Source of the DNA: Heterotrichella gracilis
Taxonomy: Eukaryota > Sar > Xanthophyceae > Tribonematales > Xanthonemataceae
Reading direction: 5' to 3'
Assembly (NCBI GenBank): GCA_032358255.1
Contig: JAULBX010000781.1
Location: 62,001-126,000, forward strand
DNA length: 64,000 nucleotides
The notes under the pieces are model-generated. The model saw only the letters and a program-made list of their open reading frames with translations, was not told the DNA's origin and ran no database searches. This document shows positions 24,454 through 41,685 of the stretch, one piece after another. Each line of letters begins with the position of its first letter. The stretch's first letter is position 1. The translations under genes and the position numbers were made by a program.

Positions 24454-24568
24454 CCCCCGTACTCCCAGCCCAATTATAAAAGCAGAGGGGTTGCAGCGAA
24501 TCGGATGGGCTGGGAGTACGGCGGGGATTCCACTTCCAAAGTGGAAGAGACTCGTACTCAGTACGAGT
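24454..24568. repeat. Cluster of three consecutive inverted repeats
   Basis: Hairpin 1 pairs GTACTCCCAGCCCA (24459-24472) with its complement at 24506-24519. Hairpin 2 is CTTCCA-AAG-TGGAAG around 24533-24547. Hairpin 3 is ACTCGTACT-C-AGTACGAGT at 24550-24568, perfect with a one-base centre. Confidence 0.7.
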
Positions 24569-25683
24569 AGAGCATTGTTGTAGAGCGTACAACTAGCTCA
24601 TCGACCATTGGTAACTTGGCAAGTTTAACTGCCAATTGGGGTAGTGATACAATGTATCATGTGGGACGCACTTGCAGGAAATGCGGTGGACGAGGTGGCA
24701 CACATCAAGGGTTGTTTAACGTTGAACGTCCAACTTATGGGGTATATCGTAACGTAACATAGCGTTGATTTTTTTCCAAAGATAGTAATGGCTAGTTATC
24801 ATCATGATGGACCATGTACCTTTTGTTTGCTTTTTATGCAGTTACTGTAGCTACTGTTGCCTACCCATAATAGGCTACACATTTTATGCCGCAGCTGTTG
24901 AAGTGGCGCTGTGCACATGACGGGTGGCACAACTTTCCTGAGTTGGTATCATGTTTGAAGTTGCATGCATGCCGGTGGCCTGATCCTATATGACAGTTAC
25001 TGTCCCGGGTTGGGCCTGCTATAAATATCATGGTGTGCACAGTGTGGCATGTTGACATTTCCCAGCAGCTGCTCAAGTAGCTGCTCATTTTCAAATTAGC
25101 CTAGTGGCGGCCAAGCCTTAGACCAAAATCAGGCAATAATTCTCAGCAACTAGTGCATTTACAGCAGTAATATGAGCACGCCAATAATTGTGCACACTGA
25201 CATAGTAGGCCTGTCAGGCAGCACACTACATTGTGAAACAACCAGATTGAAATTTGATGCCATTTAATGCCAATCATTGACAACATGCGTTTGCCTGCTC
25301 AAGCGATTGGCCAAAACCTCTGCCCCACATCATGCCTTGCAATAATAGAGCGCTGCGCTGGCTGAGCATTTCTGAATCCAGCCAGATGCAGAGCAGGACA
25401 TGTCCTGCGTAAATGTACTCAAACACCCTTGTACTACTACTTCCATTGAAAATGCAAACGTTCCTTCTGCACATGTGACAGCATCAATCATAAATCATTT
25501 GAATATTGCGTGTATTGACAGGTTCAACCCAACCGCAGTCAAACCGTACATCGTCTGGATCTGGCAATCCACCATCCACCCACCCACCCAATTTCTGCTG
25601 CCCCGAAACAATCCCGTCTGCACATGCGCTGCCTGGCTGGCCAACAACAATCTCTCAACTGAATGCCTGGTATACCAGCTGTC

Positions 25684-27036
25684 TTAGGCATTGATGCCCC
25701 GCCTAACCCTGGTTTTGAGCACGTCAGCGCGACCCTGCGCCACCTTGTTGTTGGGCGCATATGCCAGCGCCTCCTCGTATGCCTGCAGAGCATCCGTGTT
25801 GCGCTTCAGCGCCTCGTAGGCGTTGCCAAGGTTGTTCCAGGCTGTCACGTAGCCGGGCTGCAGCTCCACCGCCTTCTTGTACTCTTGCACCGCCAGGTCA
25901 GTCTTCTCCATGTTGAAGTAGGCAAAGCCCAGGGCGTTGTGGACCTGTAGCGATGCATTCAGGGCGTTCAGGCGCCAGTATGGCTTTTCATGCATGAGAC
26001 CGTAATTTCCAGTGAACGTACTGATGTCGGCGCAAGACCCTTCAAGAGGGTGATGGGCTGATGCACAATGCTGAGATTTCTCAGTACTGTTTGCATCATG
26101 CACGGACATAGTAGCAGCTCGGGCTTAGGTTATAAGGTTCTGCGATACAGCCCAGCTGCCTGCAGCCCCTCACCTGTGCTAGCTCGTCAGGCAGCCCCTC
26201 CCACTTCTTCTTTGCCTTCTCCAGGTTCTTTGTTGCTTGCGTGTACAGCTTCTTCCTCAGGAGCACCACACCCAGCTCAAAGTAGTCCTGGCAGTGCACA
26301 CAACAACATGAGACAAAAAGTCTAGCTGATGCGCCGGAAGAGTACCACAAGCTTGCAGTGGTTCCAGCCACCCAACTGCTCAAGGGAGGTGTTGCTGAGG
26401 TTCTTACCTCTGCGGTGGCCTCGTTGGAGCGGATGCGCTCCCCCAGCGACTTGGCTGCCTCCTCCAACTCCTGCCGGGCTATCACTTGCTTGACCACCAG
26501 GTATGCCCCCACAGCCAGGAAGCCCAGCAGCGTGAGGAGGTACAGCAGCTGGACAGGGGTCTCCAGGCCCTCGCTGAGGTTGTCCAGTACTGGCAAGGCA
26601 GCAATCAGCAGGGGGAGGTTGAGGCTGTGCAGTGTGAACGGGTGCCCAGCTGCACGGCAAGATAAGGTTGGATAAGGCTACATAGGTTCACCAACCTAGC
26701 TGCCAGTCAGTGTGTACTAGGTACCACTAGGACAACCCTATCGGGCAATACATAGCACGATGCTGGATGTAAGCAGAGAACAGGTTTGAAGAACTGGCGC
26801 AAGCCCATCTAAGTGCGCTTACCTGGGGAGGTAGGCAAGAGCATGGGCCCTGCCAAAGCGCTGTCTGTGTTTACCATAGCTGTGCAAGCCTTATGCACTG
26901 TCAGCGATGTATGCCTCCTAACCAAAAGCTTTGTCGACAGTGTCCTCAGCGGTGCAACACAGGGCGAACAGAACGTTCGCCTGGGCTGTAGTGTAGGCAT
27001 CGCATGGCAATGATGCATGGATAGGGTGGTGGCCAT
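25684..27036 (-). CDS. pyg7: PSI assembly TPR protein PYG7 (Ycf37 homologue)
   Basis: Thylakoid membrane TPR protein needed for photosystem I assembly and stability. Four exons on the minus strand: 27036-26823, 26649-26408, 26287-26174, 25944-25684 (276 aa), all in phase. Exon 1 is an Arg/Ser/Thr-rich chloroplast transit peptide. Exon 2 carries [19 protein letters not shown] and one membrane helix ([19 protein letters not shown]), the signature of PYG7/Ycf37. TPR units follow: [40 protein letters not shown] and [19 protein letters not shown]. The length and layout match plant PYG7. It is divergent from ftsH across 1.4 kb. Confidence 0.85.
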
Positions 27037-28447
27037 TGTAGCCTCAAAGTGCGCGCAGCAACCGAAACTATTCAGTGCAAATCAACTATCGCTATGTTTG
27101 GGATAAGCCTACTATCAGCCAGTGCTGCGCTTCGCTCGCTCGAGTTTTGCAGTGTGGACAACCCGCCGGCATGAATGAATGCTGATGCACAAGATGCACC
27201 CACTTCAAGCTTTGGCCTGTGTGCAGGGGTTTGTGCTGCAGCTGTCAACGGTTTGCATACCGGCAAACTGGGCAGCCATCTTTATCAACAAGAGGTACTG
27301 TACAAACCACAGGGGAAGACACATGGCCATGAGTAACGGGGTGACAAAGTGAGGCATTACTTGGACAACCCCCAGCAAAGTGTGCAGGTCTGTTTGCTCT
27401 TCCGGGCAGCAGGTGGTGCAGTAACTTGTACCCTGGGTCTGCTTTGCGCACGCTACACGACTACTTGCCCGAATCCCTCTGTGGGTCCTTGCACCCATTA
27501 CGAATGCATGCATGTGCGAGATTTCACTCTTTGCCCAGTAGAGGTTTCAGTCAGCCAGACGTTGCAGCGGCCTCGTTTCTTTTAGTTATTAATGAAACAA
27601 TAACGTCGTAGACACCCAAAAAAGCTGCCCTGTCTTGGACAACACTTGAGCTGTCTCTCCCTGGTGTTAAGGTGTCAAGTTGTTTTGCCTATCGTGCGCC
27701 CACTAGCCGTAGTGGACAGCAAAAAGGAGGCCTTCACGTCCTGAACTCCGTTGTTGCCTCTACTTTTATTCGACGTTTTGTGGAGCGCTGTATCCACAGG
27801 AGTTCATCGGATCAGGGTGGTGAGTGGTTTGGGAAGCAGAGCATGTGAGGTCCTCCCCTCCTGGCTTTTTCACACAAAACGGTTTAACCTGCGTTTTGCA
27901 GCCTCTATTTACTGCCTGCAAATGCTAGGTACATCTGTACCTGCTCCACAGTGTTTCCCTTGCAAGGTGTACTACATTTTAGAACCCTATGCATTCCCCC
28001 TTCTCCCCTGTGCACTGGCGTTAGGGCCTATGTGTCTGTTGTGAACCCTCGTAAGCTCTGCTGTATTGGTGTAAACAGTTTCAGTCTGAGAACACATGGC
28101 TTTTGCCTGCATTGTTAACAACCTAAGTCACTAGCCTCATCCCTTCTCAGTGTTGAAAGCAGTTCCTGCGCTTGTCGGTGGGGATTGCGCTGCAGTGGAA
28201 TGTTCTGGGCTTCACAGGCTTGCACAGTGTTGTATGTGCAGGCATCTGGGCATTGCAGCCATGCTTACCTGATTCCCTGTCAAAAACCCACGCACGCGTT
28301 CTCAACGCCTGGTTCCCATCATCGCCATACATGATGGCAGCGCAGGTGCATACAGTACGCGCGGTCTAACAGCTTCTTTGCTTCATCGTTGCAGGGTCTG
28401 ACAGCACAGGGCACCGCCAGTGCCTGGGCCCTAAGTGAACCGCTGGC
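27037..28447. other. Divergent region between pyg7 and ftsH
   Basis: 1.4 kb between two start codons of photosystem-maintenance genes. An acceptor-like TTGCAG at 28389-28394 lies about 50 bases before the ftsH ATG, so a 5' UTR intron is possible. No coding exon or known element was recognised. Confidence 0.45.
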
Positions 28448-33735
<5,288 letters not shown>

Positions 33736-35929
33736 GTTTTAGGTTGATCCAGTTACTTCCACTTTCATTGCTTGCCGTCAAAGTAAGGGGGGAGAAGTGT
33801 GGTACAAAAGATGGGGAGGGATGTTTGCCCGTAAGGAGGGGGGGATGGGTTGTATACAGGTGGGGGGAAGGTGGCTATATTGAATGGCCGGCTAGATTGT
33901 GGATTCGAGGCAACACTTGACAGGGTTTTGTTGCATGCAATGGTGCACATGTTTTCATTGTCGTCTGTTCATGTGGGATTGAGCATTGATATAGGAATGT
34001 GGTCTGCCTTGGACGCGTATATGTATGCAGTTGTGATGTGGATGATGTGGTTTTGTGGGCCAATGTGTGGTGCACTTGGCAGCCTTGTATACTATGGTTG
34101 GCGATGGTTTATGGCGAATGCGGACCGTTGCATGCACATACCAAGCTTGCATACACATGCAAGTCTTCCCCACAGTTATTCTAGATCTAGGGATTTCCAA
34201 TGCAAGGGTTGGCATTTTGTATCCGGGCTTCATTGCATGTTTGCCTCACTAATTTGACAGATTCTGAAGATTTTGTTCCCATTGTGCATGGCTTTTGCGT
34301 CACGCCAGTGGTGCGTTCTGTAGCTACTATTATAAAGTGTTTTGCTTTCACATTACTTTACATGTTGTAACACACGTACATCTGGTTCATTCACAAGCCT
34401 GCTACGGTGCAGCACTGTGCGCATGCTTGTGTGACCGGTTCAATGCATGCGGAATTGCTGTGGATGTGCCCCGGGGCCCGCTTTCTTGCACTGACAACCC
34501 TCCAATCCCGTAAATAATTTGCCAATGTTTCCATACAAGCAAGAAGTGCCAGCAATCAGCTGGCAGGCTTGGAATTGGATGCCCCCCGCCCGCATAAAAA
34601 TGGATAGACACTTCTGAGAGCAAATCATGATTGCAAACAACCTGAGGTGCAAACAGGTACACCCATCATGCGCACATGATGGCCACGTGGCACCAGGCAG
34701 TGGCGGCGCGGCGCGGCGCACGCAGCCCTGTGCCAGCTCAGCATGGCAGCTGCCTACCCGACTTCTCGGTTTGATTTCGCCCACCGCGGACGGGCATTTT
34801 TGTTTCATATGCATACGCCACCCAAGTGTGCATGCTGCAGCAGCTGACAAAAGGTTTTAGTCCCACAATGGTTCTTTGATCTGCATGCGGTAACTTTCTT
34901 AAAAGGGAACGCATGCATGCAGTTCTGGGGCAAGTACTCTGCCTTTAAGATTAGTCCGCACCACCGGTGAGCTAGGTTTCAAGACGTCACCGCCGGGTCA
35001 AGGACACCTGCATATCAGTAGGTATGCTAGGGCGGTGCACACTCTGAGAGTGCTCCCTGTACAAGTGCTGTAGCCTCAAGCTGTCACTCAACACCCGCCC
35101 CTCGACAAGTAACAACCGTGTCAGCGCCGCTGCTAGGTTCTGCAGTACTCCGCCGAGGTCGCCAAGCAGTGAAGGGTCGCCCTCAGGGAGGGGCAGTGTG
35201 ACCCACTTCGGGAGCCTTCAGGTCTGTCCCAGGCTGCATGTCTGGCTTGCACAACTTGTTGTAGCTTGGCCACGGTATGATTCACTTTGGGAGCCTTCAG
35301 GTGTGTCCCACTGGCTAGTAGTCCCATGGGACCAGGTCCTGGCTGGCTGTATGTATAAGCCAGTCTTGCAAGTCTTGTTATAATGTTCATCTGGCGCAAT
35401 ACCAGGGGGATGCACTTAGTGTGCAAGAGTAGCTTGGCAGGGCTCTGGGACTAGCCTAGTTGTGACATGGCTAATACAGCCACTGTGGAATTTCCAGCGC
35501 TACCAGCTACTTCCAATGGTTTGTCAGACACTGATCAGTGGGCTGGTGAGCAGCCAGGGAACGTGCCGGGTTTGGGTGTTACACATACCTTACAGTAAGT
35601 GTGGCAAGAGGGTTCAAAAGTGTGTGTGCTCATTATATGTGCCTAGCGGCACTGCCTAGTAGCCTATTAGCTGACTTATATTTTGCCATGCCATGGTGAC
35701 TAAACACCTTTAATTTTGAGCAGCACGTACCTCTGACCCACGCGGGTGGCCCTAGGCCAGTCACTATTGAATTCCAGAGCCTGCCGCTAGTCTAATGTGC
35801 AACCTTACCATGCATTGTCACCACCTGACCAATCCTGTGCTCCTTGCAGCAGCGGTTCAACCCTAGGCTTGAGCAATTTGGTGGGCTTTTGCAGCCTGAA
35901 AGTGCCTACAGTCTGACCAAGATCTGGCC

Positions 35930-38900
35930 ATGATGACAATGCAGCGGGGTTCAGCGCCAGTTGCCAGCCTGTGCTTGATCAGTCTGTGCTTGACAGCGCT
36001 TTGGGCGGGTCCGTTGGTTTCTTGCTGGAGTGTTTCAGACTTACAGCCCGTTGCAACCACAGCAACCAATGAAGACAGTCCGCATGGGGCTGCCAGTGGG
36101 GTGCGCAGGCTGCTCCAACGCCAGGCAAGTATAATATTAGCTCTTATTAATGTGGCACTGCTTCTGAGCTAACTGAAGGAATTACTAGCCCCGTTTGTGT
36201 GCAAAATGGATGTGAATATAATAATAAGATATACATAAAATGGTGTGCAAAACGTATTTGTAGAATAATAGATATACATACACGTATACTGTAGTGATGA
36301 TTATTTTAGAAGCCAACGATGCTATGAACTCCTTATTATTACAATTTTGGACGCCATGCAAGTATATATGTTTTCTCAATGGCATATAAAATATGCCTCA
36401 CAGTGAAGTTTATTGTCGCATGTTGGAGTAATGATGGACATTGTTTATGGCATTGAATGGATATTGCTTAGTGGTATCGTGCCTTTCTCAGGACGGCCCA
36501 GGGGCTGTGCGCCAGACAGTGAGTGGGGAGCAGTGCATTTTTCCCGCAACCTACGAGGGCAGGACTGCCTGGGACTGCATCAAGATAAATGGTGAACCCT
36601 CTTGCCAGGTGTGGACAGTGCTGTTCCACCAGAGAGATTCTATATGTCATAGGTTTTTGCTGCCAATGGCATGGCATGGCATGGCATCGCATGCACCTGC
36701 ATACTCTTCCCAAGTGGTTGGGTAACTGCTGCTGACGCGCGCGCACCATTGATCTGATCTCAGAGTAGGCAGTGTTCCTTAAATCATGGAGTAGAGTCGA
36801 GGCATCATATCTGCTTGACGAGTTTTGGGTTTGGTGCAACATAACTGGCACCTCACAGTCACTGCCAGTAGTATCCATGCAAAGCAGAGTGACTGTCTCC
36901 TTATCACAATGCAGGTACAAGCAGGCGGATGGCAAAGCTGTGCACCTCTTGGGAACGCAACTGTTGCTCCATCACCTAGTGTTGCTCAAGCTCCCAGCAT
37001 GCCTCCCAGCCCATTGTTGACAGTGGACGGGGAGGAGTGCGCGTTGCCCTACACCTACAACGAGGTCAACGTGACAGACTGCGTGTACCTATACAACGAG
37101 CTGTCGTGCCCAAAAGCAGATGGCACATGGTCGCCGTGTGCAACCAACCAGACCAATATGGTAAGTACAATTCGGCTCAGCAGCATTTGATACTCGCCCT
37201 GATATTGTAGCTGCCATGGGTACAGCAGGATGCAAATCGACCGACAACCACTTGTCCTGCTCATTACAGTGTATCATTTGCCATTTTGTTACAAGTTGCT
37301 GTGATGCCATGACATGTGCAACATATTAATAGATTACAAACTGTTGTGTCACATCCTTTTCAAAGAATATTATGATTATCTTTGAGAATGAATTCCTGGA
37401 AATTCCATTCAATGAAACAGTCCATTTATACTATTATTGTTTTTGGGGTTATGCAGGAGGCAAATATGGGCGCTGGTTTTGATGCCGTTGACATCTTGGT
37501 GCTTGACCCAGCAACCAGGATGACAATCAACGGCTCAATGTGCTTGTTTCCATGGACAACGGAGGACAACATAGTATACATTGACTGTGTACATGTTGGG
37601 GATGGCTCTGAAGTGTGTCTGGCGGGTGAGGGTTGCAATGCTGATCACGTGGATGTCGTAACCCTCAGCTGCTGGCTGTCCTGTCCTGGACGTCATGAAT
37701 TGACTGCCATGATCATCATGATGGCCATGGCGGCCACTGTTTTCTCTATCGCAACTATGAATACCCGGATGCCGATTGCGCTACAACATTGGTAGCAAGG
37801 TGCACAACGTTGTCCCTCGTACAACGCATTCGTCAAGTTGTGCAAGCCTTGGGTGTGAGATGTGTCCTGTGCTGCTGCAGAGACTGGAGACCTTGAGGAG
37901 TGCCAGCCACTTCCCACTGGTGCCCCCGCCGCTGCATACATGGTGGCAGAGCGCTTCACTGTGGATGGAGAGCCGTGTCTGTTGCCCTTTGTGTATAGGT
38001 ATGTGCTGTTTATGATGCGCACTATCTCTGCATTGCCAGCAGCCAGGCTGTGACAGGGTTTGCCATAGGGTATGCCATGCCACGGTCATTATCTGTGCAA
38101 GGGGACGGCTTCTATCTTGGGGCTTGCTTGGTAACCATTACCCACTTCTCAGCCATGGCATGCCCCACTTGCATTAACGCTAAGTACTGGCCGCCAATCA
38201 TTATGAGCACTCGCACCCCTGGCCCGCTGCAAAATGGTTTCAGTACCCGATTGGCATTTGGCACATGGTTGCTACCAAAGTCACTTGGTTCACGTGTTGC
38301 AACACTTGAATGTGATTTGAATCTGAATTGGATGTGCAATGTTGCAGGCAGACATTGTACCTTGACTGTGTGGGTACTGGCAATGGCACAGACTTCTGCA
38401 GCACAGTCGATGGCCAGCTTCAGCAGTGCAACAGCACAGCCCCGTTGCCGCCTGAGGAAAGTGTTCCCCTCATACCCATGTAGGTAGCGATTGGGTCTGG
38501 CATATATATTTGGTGTTGGTGCACAACACAATGGGCACCTTTTTATCTGCCCTGGCCCCCACGTTTTCTTTCCTGGGGCCATTTGTGCAGGGACTTTGTG
38601 GATAACAGGGATGTTCAAGGCGAGGCAGGCGCACTCTGTGCATTCAACGTGCCAGCAAACTCCACTGAAGCATGTGCTGAGGGCTTGGATTGCTTTCCAA
38701 TGCCGCTCTTGGATCTGGTAATGGATTAAATCACTGCCATTATGCTGAATTCATTTGTGGCTGATGCTTGTTTGTATTTCTGTGACCTGCATCCAATAAA
38801 CCAACCGTTTGAATAGCTGAGTTCATCTGAACCAAACTGGGCCACAACCTTGATGCATAATCATAATTACTATCTGAAAATTCAGCATTTGGAGTTTTCA

Positions 38901-40117
38901 GAGCAGATCCAACTGCAGTCTCTTCTGTTTTGTAGGGCAATGGTCACAACCTGGTCGAAGCTGGCTTCTGCTCTGAGCCTCCAGCTGGTGGATTGTTTGG
39001 CACTTTTGAATACATGTCTGCGGAGGGCTTTGTGCCGCCTGAAGTGTTCTATCCACTGACCACACCAGATGAAGGGTCTGTTTTGATACCCCTCTGGGAA
39101 TTGAATGCTACAGACGTCACATGGGTGGAGGACCCCATCTTCACATATGTGCCTTCGTTCTCCCAGGCAAGTGGCTTCGGGCGGTACCAGGGTCGTTAGG
39201 GTTTTAGAGTGCAGCTGAGTTGAAGGTTCTGTTCAGGGGTTAGGGTTCTGCTATTTAGGGTTTAGGGTCCAGCTGTTAGGGTCCAGCTATTTAGAATAGG
39301 CGTGCAGAGAAGATGCCTTTTTAGGGTTAAGGGTCCAGCTGAATTGCAGTGGCCCTCGGTAACGTGGTAATACAAATGCCGCTGTGCTGAATACAATTAT
39401 GTGCATTGATGTGCATCAAATAGTGAACCCAGTGCAACAAATGCAACTTGCGCATGTGGCTTGGTGTTCCTGCAGCAAAACCAGAGCCACATAGCCCTTT
39501 CTCAGCTGGCGTACAGCGGCGACGACGCATTCAACGATGGCACTTGGGCAATCAACCTGTGGTTCCGCCCAGATCTAAGCCAGGCGAAGCCATCACCTCA
39601 GGAGTACCTCTACTCCCACCAGCACTTTGACGGGAATGACACCAGCCAGGCAAATCAGGTGCAGCTGTTCCTCAATTGGTCAGAACCATCTGGCCCTTCT
39701 GTAGATGTGGTGGTGCGCAGCGACTACTACTCCAGTGCAGCTCCCTTGGCGCCCACAAGCACAGGGCCAGCAAAGGTAGTCAGCAACTCGACCACAGATG
39801 ACTGGCATATGCTGACCTTGACCACCAAGGACCCTAAAACGTTTGGCTACGAGGTGTACCTGGACGGGAAGCAGATCTACAACTACACAGGAGGGGACGG
39901 GGACGCACCAACCACCACCGGGCTGTTGGGCTATCCTATGGTCTTGCCGGGCGACCCTGGAATCATGATCGGTGCGCACCAAGACCTACTGCCAGGATCA
40001 TTTTTCGAGGGACGCCTGGCTCACGTGATGATTTTCCCTGGAGCTGTAACAGCAGCGCAGGTTGAGGGCCTGTTTGACACGTACCTGGCTGCCATGCCTC
40101 AGGTTGGCACGGCGTAG
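35930..40117 (+). CDS. Secreted four-cysteine-module / LamG protein (gene A)
   Basis: Nine exons: 35930-36124, 36492-36608, 36915-37160, 37457-37625, 37881-37998, 38348-38479, 38591-38717, 38936-39166, 39476-40117 (658 aa). The signal peptide is MTMQRGSAPVASLCLISLCL, cut near residue 31. Next come about four copies of a 40-residue module of the form (T/S)VxGxxCxFPxxY...DCxxxxG...C...W..C, close to a fibronectin type II/kringle-like four-cysteine pattern. A LamG/concanavalin-like domain follows (residues about 385-645) with WAINLWFRP, WHMLTLTTKDPKTFGYEVYLDGKQ and LAHVMIFPGAVTAAQVEGL. Introns 1 and 8 use GC donors (CAG|GCAAGT). No membrane anchor is seen before the stop, so it is predicted secreted. 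Alternatively a donor at 40103 (CAG|GTTGGC, phase 0) could join it to gene B; gene B has its own signal peptide, so two genes are preferred. Function is unknown, probably carbohydrate or surface binding. Confidence 0.75.
36665..36692 (+). repeat. TGGCA microsatellite
   Basis: Five or so units of atggc/tggca in intron 2 of gene A. Confidence 0.8.
39197..39345 (+). repeat. Telomere-like motif cluster in gene A intron 8
   Basis: At least five TTAGGGTT/TTTAGGG motifs alternate with a gtccagct word, forming a degenerate minisatellite directly after a GC donor. Confidence 0.75.
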
Positions 40118-41685
40118 GTTTCTCATGGTTGTTGAGCAAATAATATATGCCATTGTTGGTATCTACAAAGTGCAAGCTGCATTTTGCAAGTTGAGGTGGT
40201 GATATGAGTGAAAATTGCATGAAGGGAACTGGCAACTACCAGCTGCCCCCTATAATTGCACCGGGTTGATACGTTGAGATCAGTCTGTATGTGATGTTAT
40301 TCTCTGCGCTGTCAATTGACATGATTGCAGCCCTTCTTTATCCAGCATATTGTCTGATGCAAGGCACCGTTCTCGACATGCAAGCCTAGGGAGTGCAATG
40401 ACCTTCTCGAATAGCCCTCTTGATGGGAGGCGGGTTGGGCGTTGTGATTATTGAGGTGTTACCCTAAATTCCTTTGTGTAGTGTATGAACCAGAGCTCTG
40501 AGCCTTGTCATAAGAGGGATACAGGCTTGACATTGAGCGTTGAGCTATCATTGAGCGCTGCGATTATGTGATTTTTAAAGTAGCAGCCCTGTGCAGTGCC
40601 ATGCGTCATGATGAGACATGCAACAGAGCAGATGTGACCGATGTCACTGGCTAAAAGTTGCCCACCATTTGGTATGTGGTATAGGTGCAAAACCCTAGAG
40701 GGTAACAACCCCCACTTCAGGGGTAATGCATTTCCCAGTTGAGTCACGTGGTGGAAAATCCTACAGGGTTTACACATGCCAGTACGACATGCCAGCTGTG
40801 GGGGCCCAGTTTGATGTTGGTACACATGCGCGCCATGTCAGCCCCAAAAATGTGGGCACAGCCAGCCGCGTCTCTGACGTCGATAAAACCCACTCGGTCC
40901 ATAACAGCTTGCATAGCTTTCGGCGTTTTACCCGTACGTGGCAGGCACACGTATGTCAGAGGCTGTGAACACGATCTGTCCGCTGGTGAGCTACCTTGTT
41001 CGGTCACCGCCCGCTTTCTAGAAATTGGTGAAACCGTTCTGCATGGGCCACAGCGGCTGGAGGCTTTCATTGTACAGGAGTAACAACCGTGTGAGGCCCG
41101 GGATAGCTGTTGCGTGCTGTTGGAGGCGAGACGCACACTGTGGCCCTGGTGCTGGAGTTTTACACATACTTGCAGCTCGAACAGGGCGTGGAGAGAAGGT
41201 TGGAAGACACAGAGTCTGACAGAACCTTTGGGCTGCTTTTCAAAGAGTGCTGAGCTGTGGCACTCTTCCAAGTAAGCGGACCCAGTGGTCTTCAGTGGAA
41301 GCGATGTAACAAACAGTTTCCCGCTGCAATGATTGGCACACCATAGCCGGCTGTTACCCATGTAATTGATTTTTGCTTGCGGCACACTGCATATCTTGTG
41401 CATAGTTGCAGTGTCACACAAAGTTGCAGCCAATTTGAGCTGATACAGCAGGTCCTGTCTGGTGTGGCTATCATATTGGTACACACAGTGTAGTACCAAC
41501 TTGGTACTTGAAGTCCAAAAGGGGTATTTGTAACAACCCTATCACTCAGCCTGAGTGTGGACTACCTAACAGGGAGCTATGGTCAGTAGCTCTATACAGC
41601 AGGACCTCTTAAGCCAAGTGTCGTCGCTGTGCATCCTGCAGGCCTGGGTGCGACCACTGCAAGCTGCCTATTAGGCACGGGGTAC
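40118..41685. other. Spacer between LamG genes A and B
   Basis: 1.6 kb, either the intergenic region or (if A and B are one gene) most of a 2-kb intron. A 251-codon open frame runs on the minus strand at 40744-41499, but its translation shows no domain, skewed composition and no splice context. Three gtaacaacc-type motifs (40699, 41084, 41529) suggest repeat content. Confidence 0.4.

Larger units (their letters stand above)
24031..25683. other. Intergenic region between convergent FDH and PYG7 genes
   Basis: Contains the second copy of an A-rich dispersed repeat (24321-24380) and a cluster of three inverted repeats (24454-24568). The rest, to 25683, is AT-rich with no supported exon or RNA gene. 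Confidence 0.55.

Noticed and set aside
38850-39059. Plus-strand frame overlapping gene A exon 8
   Set aside because: It is an out-of-frame shadow; the in-phase frame gives the LamG leader sequence.
40744-41499. 251-codon minus-strand open frame
   Set aside because: No domain, no splice sites in context, and composition unlike neighbouring genes; probably chance or repeat-derived.
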